NCBI RefSeq assembly: GCF_002608565.1
Contig: NZ_LIXM01000033.1
Coordinates: 1 to 35,251 of the forward strand
Length of the DNA: 35,251 bases
Reading direction: 5' to 3'
Source of the DNA: Vibrio sp. PID17_43
Lineage (GTDB): Bacteria; Pseudomonadota; Gammaproteobacteria; Enterobacterales; Vibrionaceae
Position numbers and translations under genes: made by a program. This document shows, piece by piece, positions 31,837 through 35,251 of the stretch. The notes below the pieces were generated by a model. The model saw nothing but the letters and a program-made list of their open reading frames with translations. It was not told the origin of the DNA and made no database searches. Within the stretch, counting starts at the first letter, position 1. Every line of letters begins with the position of its first letter.

Positions 31837-33776
31837 TAATCACTTACCTCGGCATGTGCTGCTGGGTGGTACAACTCAGATCCTGTATCTCTAAATTCTT
31901 GCGATTTTTGACGCATGCCATCGAGAGGGTCATCAAGCATTTTGATCGAGATAGCTTGGTCCGCAGCAACTTGCTCAATATCTTTCGCGTACTCACGTAC
32001 CTCTTGGGAAATCTTCATGGAGCAGAACTTTGGTCCACACATCGAACAAAAGTGAGCAACTTTGCCAGACTCTTGAGGTAAGGTTTCATCATGGAAAGCA
32101 CGAGCGGTATCTGGGTCGAGTGACAAGTTGAATTGGTCTTCCCACCGGAACTCGAAGCGAGCCTTAGACAGCGCGTTATCACGTACTTGAGCGCCAGGGT
32201 GTCCCTTCGCTAAGTCAGCGGCGTGCGCTGCAAGCTTGTAAGTGATCATGCCCACCTTCACGTCTTCTTTATTTGGTAAGCCAAGATGCTCTTTCGGAGT
32301 TACGTAGCAAAGCATCGCACAGCCATACCAACCAATCATGGCCGCGCCAATACCTGAAGTAATATGGTCGTAACCAGGAGCAACATCTGTCGTCAGTGGA
32401 CCAAGCGTGTAGAAAGGAGCTTCATGGCAGTGCTCTAGCTGCTCCTCCATGTTCTCTTTGATCATATGCATTGGAACATGACCAGGACCTTCGATAATGA
32501 CCTGAACGTCGTATTCCCACGCTATCTTGGTTAACTCACCAAGGGTACGAAGCTCCGCAAATTGCGCTTCATCGTTAGCATCGGCAACCGAACCAGGACG
32601 CAGACCATCACCGAGAGAGAGTGCCACATCATACTTAGCACAAATTTCACAGATCTCACGGAAGTGGGTGTATAAGAAGCTTTCTTGGTGATGTGCTAAA
32701 CACCATTTCGCGATGATAGAACCGCCACGAGAAACGATGCCAGTAACACGTTTTGCTGTCATTGGTACATAGCTAAGTAGTAAACCGGCATGGATAGTGA
32801 AATAGTCAACGCCCTGCTCTGCTTGCTCAATCAGAGTATCGCGCATCACTTCCCAGTTAAGGTTTTCTGCAACACCATTCACCTTCTCAAGCGCTTGATA
32901 CATGGGTACGGTACCGATCGGAACCGGACTGTTACGTAGAATCCACTCGCGAGTTTCGTGAATATTACGTCCAGTAGAGAGATCCATAACGGTATCGCCA
33001 CCCCAGCGCGTTGCCCATACTAACTTCTCTACTTCTTCTTCAATCGAAGATGTCACTGATGAGTTACCGATGTTGGCGTTCACTTTGACCAAAAAGTTAC
33101 GCCCAATGATCATTGGTTCGGATTCTGGGTGGTTGATATTAGAAGGGATAATCGCGCGACCTTCGGCGACTTCTTTACGCACAAACTCGGCGGTAATGTC
33201 TTTTGGAAGATTCGCTCCGAAGCTTTGACCCGGATGTTGTTGATTCAGCACTTCATCGCGGTATTGAGCACGCCCCATATTTTCACGTAGGGCGATGTAT
33301 TCCATTTCTGGGGTAATAATGCCTTTGCGAGCATAGTGTAACTGAGTCACACACTGCCCACCTTTAGCACGTCGAATACGTGGTAGATTACCGTAACGAA
33401 GATCGTCTAGCGTTTCATCTTCTAAGCGCTCTTTGGTGTATACCGAGCTTACTTCATCGAGTAGTTCAGTATCAGCGCGCTCTTCAATCCACCCTTCTCG
33501 CAGCTTAGGTAAGCCGTTGTAGAGGTCTATGGTGTGTTCTGGATCTGTGTATACACCTGAGGTATCGTAAACGCGTACTGGCTCATTAGGCTCGAAAATA
33601 GGCGCTTCTTTTGTGCCTCCAATAAGGCTATCAGCGAGTGATATTTCACGCATTGGCACACGAATATCGGGACGTGAACCTTCTACGTAGACTTTGCTTG
33701 AATTTGGGTACGGTTGTACCGAGAGTGTATCAATGAACTGTTTTGCTTCCAGTCTCGCTTGCTTGCGACTCGACAT
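31836..33776 (-). CDS. thiC: phosphomethylpyrimidine synthase ThiC
   Basis: Radical SAM enzyme converting aminoimidazole ribotide to HMP phosphate. It has the unusual C-terminal cluster motif Cys577-x2-Cys580-x4-Cys585 (CSMCGPKFC). Family segments ITPEMEYIALRENMGR, NANIGNSSVTSS, GTVPMYQALEKV and EGPGHVPMH are present. I chose ATG 33776 (MSSRKQARLEAKQF, 646 residues) with AAGGAAAAA before it. The frame stays open to 34034, but that part is the riboswitch leader and not protein. First gene of thiCEFSGH. Confidence 0.97.
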   Translation of the reverse strand: MSSRKQARLEAKQFIDTLSVQPYPNSSKVYVEGSRPDIRVPMREISLADSLIGGTKEAPIFEPNEPVRVYDTSGVYTDPEHTIDLYNGLPKLREGWIEERADTELLDEVSSVYTKERLEDETLDDLRYGNLPRIRRAKGGQCVTQLHYARKGIITPEMEYIALRENMGRAQYRDEVLNQQHPGQSFGANLPKDITAEFVRKEVAEGRAIIPSNINHPESEPMIIGRNFLVKVNANIGNSSVTSSIEEEVEKLVWATRWGGDTVMDLSTGRNIHETREWILRNSPVPIGTVPMYQALEKVNGVAENLNWEVMRDTLIEQAEQGVDYFTIHAGLLLSYVPMTAKRVTGIVSRGGSIIAKWCLAHHQESFLYTHFREICEICAKYDVALSLGDGLRPGSVADANDEAQFAELRTLGELTKIAWEYDVQVIIEGPGHVPMHMIKENMEEQLEHCHEAPFYTLGPLTTDVAPGYDHITSGIGAAMIGWYGCAMLCYVTPKEHLGLPNKEDVKVGMITYKLAAHAADLAKGHPGAQVRDNALSKARFEFRWEDQFNLSLDPDTARAFHDETLPQESGKVAHFCSMCGPKFCSMKISQEVREYAKDIEQVAADQAISIKMLDDPLDGMRQKSQEFRDTGSELYHPAAHAEVSD

Positions 33777-33953
33777 AGCATTTTTCCTTGCTTTGTTATG
33801 CTTAGATAAAAAGTATTGGGATAAAAATGCTTGGCGGATAGATGCGACAAGAGGAATCGAATTAAGGACAGGTTGAGCGGGTGCTCTTCGTCTATAACAA
33901 CATTCGACTATTTGATAGGTCGACCAGATAGAACTCTGGTGTAGATATCTTCT

Positions 33954-34035
33954 CTTGTTCCCTTCGCAGATTCTAATCTGATCAGGTTCAACGGATCCCG
34001 AATTAACGGTCTCAGCCTTATGGCACTCCGACAAG
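33954..34035 (-). promoter_or_regulatory. TPP riboswitch (THI element) of the thi operon
   Basis: Minus-strand RNA from 34035 shows the P1 arm CTTGT with partner ACAAG, then CGGAGTGCC, the conserved CTGAGA, GATCCG, TTGAACCTGATCAGG, and TCTGCGAAGGGAAC. These are the standard TPP aptamer blocks in the right order. About 180 bases separate it from the thiC start. That stretch includes a stem ACCAGA / TCTGGT near 33923-33940 without a U-run, so control may be by translation or Rho rather than by an intrinsic terminator. Confidence 0.96.
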
Positions 34036-34042
34036 TGAAATC

Positions 34043-34071
34043 AGTATATAAAAACGGCTTGGTTAAACCAA
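34043..34071 (-). promoter_or_regulatory. thi operon promoter
   Basis: -35 TTGGTT (34066-34071), 17-base spacer, -10 TATACT (34043-34048), giving a start near 34036, just before the TPP aptamer. The -35 box lies within the stem of the crcB terminator. Confidence 0.65.
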
Positions 34072-34075
34072 GCCG
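34048..34075 (-). terminator. intrinsic terminator after crcB
   Basis: CGGCTTGGT / ACCAAGCCG stem (34055-34075) with a TTTTTATATA tract on the minus strand, 27 bases after the crcB stop. Confidence 0.85.
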
Positions 34076-34101
34076 ACCTGATTAAAATTTGAGTATTTTT
34101 G

Positions 34102-34485
34102 CTAACTACGCATCAATAATTGGAACCCAATCCATGCAGCTGAAATGCTTAACACGACATTCAACAGTATGTTCAATCCCATTTTAAAGAAGGCACCCTG
34201 CTGCATAAGCAACACGTTATCCATCGAGAAGGTAGAAAAAGTGGTTAATGCACCCAAAAAGCCAAGACCGATAATTTGGCGCCACGGATCAGTTGTTATC
34301 AGTTCAGTTTCAAACGCAGCGATCAAAAGGCCTATGATGAAAGAGCCAACGACGTTTACCGTTAACGTACCGTAAGGAAAACCACGCCCCAGTAGCATTA
34401 CACAAAGTTCAGAAATTAAGTAACGAGTACACGCACCAAATGCGCCACCTAATGCAATAAAGCCCAAAATGGATAGTTGTCCCAT
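34102..34485 (-). CDS. crcB: fluoride channel CrcB/Fluc
   Basis: Small four-helix inner-membrane protein that forms antiparallel dimers and exports fluoride. Family marks are GGAFGACTRY (13-22), PYGTLTVNVVGSF and the phenylalanine-box region GFLGALTTFSTFSMD. 127 residues, normal length, with a GGGGG ribosome-binding site before the ATG. No fluoride riboswitch is seen in the leader. It precedes the thi operon on the same strand, with a terminator between. Confidence 0.96.
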   Translation of the reverse strand: MGQLSILGFIALGGAFGACTRYLISELCVMLLGRGFPYGTLTVNVVGSFIIGLLIAAFETELITTDPWRQIIGLGFLGALTTFSTFSMDNVLLMQQGAFFKMGLNILLNVVLSISAAWIGFQLLMRS

Positions 34486-34925
34486 AATGCCCCCAGAAAA
34501 GTTGATGGCGATATTGTAATCAAATTTATAATAATAGTGATTATAAAGTCTTAGAATTCAGCGAAAACAACATCCAACAGTTACACGTATTTAAAAAGTT
34601 ACAGGTATCACTTAGTACAAATAAGCAGCACCACTAAAAATACGACTAATGGTTATTTATAAATACAATGAAAGGGAGCTAGGAAGACAAAAAGAGGAAA
34701 TAAACCCGAACAATTAATCTTCGAGGTTATACCAATCGTAGTAAATAACCGATCATTCTAGCTTGTTATAACGCTCGATAACTTCGTTTAAAATTTTAAT
34801 TGTGGAATAACTACTTATCGAAAATTTTAGCGTTTTTCCTGAGCTAACTCTGATTACTTACTGTGATTAGTATTACCTTTAGCAACGCATTACGCTTTTT
34901 TGTATTAATTCAAATCTTACACATA
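34486..34925. other. A/T-rich intergenic stretch without a gene
   Basis: About 440 bases between crcB and the rrn terminator contain no convincing reading frame on either strand. It must hold the crcB promoter. From about 34725 (GGTTATACCAATCG) to about 34835 it shows short repeats: CGATAA / TTATCG as inverted arms and AAAATTTTA twice. This looks like one of the short dispersed elements found between Vibrio genes, but I could not confirm copies elsewhere. Confidence 0.4.
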
Positions 34926-34927
34926 CG

Positions 34928-34957
34928 AAAAAGCCCTAGCATTGCTGCTAGGGCTTT
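34928..34957 (-). terminator. rRNA operon terminator after tRNA-Asp
   Basis: Perfect 11-bp stem AAAGCCCTAGC / GCTAGGGCTTT with a 6-base loop and a TTTTTCG tail on the minus strand, 11 bases after the tRNA. Confidence 0.92.
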
Positions 34958-34968
34958 GTCTGAATAAA

Positions 34969-35045
34969 TGGCGGAGCGGACGGGACTCGAACCCGCGACC
35001 CCCGGCGTGACAGGCCGGTATTCTAACCAACTGAACTACCGCTCC
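34969..35045 (-). tRNA. tRNA-Asp (anticodon GTC)
   Basis: Minus-strand 77-base cloverleaf: acceptor GGAGCGG / CCGCTCC, D-arm AGTTCAGTTGGTTAGA, anticodon GTC in CCTGTCACG, T-arm GGGTTCGAGTCCC and an encoded CCA. It lies at the distal end of an rrn operon, 64 bases after 5S rRNA. Confidence 0.97.
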
Positions 35046-35109
35046 ACACGGAGATAAAACTTTTGTTTTATCCGATACTTGTCGTTCAGAACAAGTACCT
35101 TAAATTAAA

Positions 35110-35229
35110 AGCCTGGCGATGTCCTACTCTCACATGGGGAAGCCCCACACTACCATCGGCGCTATTTCGTTTCACTTCTGAGTTCGGCATGGAAATCAGG
35201 TGGGTCCAAAATGCTATGGTCGCCAAGCA
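35110..35229 (-). rRNA. rrf: 5S ribosomal RNA
   Basis: Minus strand, about 120 bases from TGCTTGGCGACC to GGACATCGCCAGGCTT, with the conserved core CCGAACTCAGAAGTGAAACG and closing helix GCCTGGCG / TGGCGACC-type ends. The 23S gene must lie just beyond the right edge; the last 22 bases are the 23S-5S spacer. Confidence 0.97.
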
Positions 35230-35251
35230 AATTCTGTTTCGGTTTCACTTT

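Noticed and set aside
33777..34034. N-terminal 86-residue extension of ThiC
   Set aside because: It is a translation of the TPP riboswitch and leader. The start at 33776 matches the family and has a ribosome-binding site.
34486..34560. Fluoride riboswitch before crcB
   Set aside because: None of the conserved blocks of the crcB-motif aptamer is visible.
1..35251. Mobile elements, prophage, toxin-antitoxin or CRISPR
   Set aside because: No transposase, integrase, phage gene, spaced repeat array or toxin pair was found; gene content and codon use are uniform core Vibrio.

Overview
The window looks like part of a Vibrio chromosome 1, most likely of the Harveyi clade (V. parahaemolyticus/alginolyticus/harveyi type). 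This rests on the Vibrio-like 5S and tRNA-Asp sequences, the neighbourhood uvrD - csrB - ggt - rarD - recQ and fre - ubiD - rho - trxA - rhlB - gppA, the thiCEFSGH operon, and chromosomal parS sites. It is mostly core, housekeeping sequence. I see no prophage, insertion sequence, integron or CRISPR array.

Layout. Both ends belong to ribosomal RNA operons pointing left. Positions 1-290 hold tandem promoters, boxA and leader of one rrn operon whose 16S gene lies beyond the left edge. Positions 34926-35229 hold the distal end of another (5S, tRNA-Asp, terminator). From left to right the protein genes are: ubiD-ferredoxin-fre (ubiquinone decarboxylase and a flavin reductase pair, minus); an exported protein of unknown function (minus); rho and trxA (minus); rhlB-gppA (plus); a yhhQ queuosine-precursor transporter with a preQ1 riboswitch (minus); recQ plus a small frameshifted gene (minus); rarD (plus); an AraC regulator and a LysE/RhtB exporter (plus); ggt (plus); the regulatory RNA csrB (plus); uvrD (minus); a four-gene bufferin-type copper RiPP operon (plus); a small unknown protein and a Bcr/CflA efflux pump (minus) divergent from a LysR regulator (plus); a possible 51-residue protein and an aminopeptidase P (plus); the thiCEFSGH thiamine operon under a TPP riboswitch (minus); and crcB, a fluoride channel (minus).

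The items most worth a second look are: (1) a bufA-bufB-bufC-doxX cluster with a four-cysteine signal-peptide-bearing precursor; (2) two perfect and one 15/16 copies of the chromosomal parS palindrome, one encoded within thiE and one containing the GTG start codon of bufB; (3) a UbiD whose C-terminal domain is tandemly duplicated (617 residues against about 497 in E. coli); (4) a DUF3630-like gene that reads on cleanly in the +1 frame after its stop; (5) a ThiE with an unrecognised 230-residue N-terminal extension; (6) a leader hairpin that would bury the ggt ribosome-binding site; and (7) a terminator whose stem carries the -35 box of the next operon.

All assignments come from reading the sequence. 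No database search or folding program was run.
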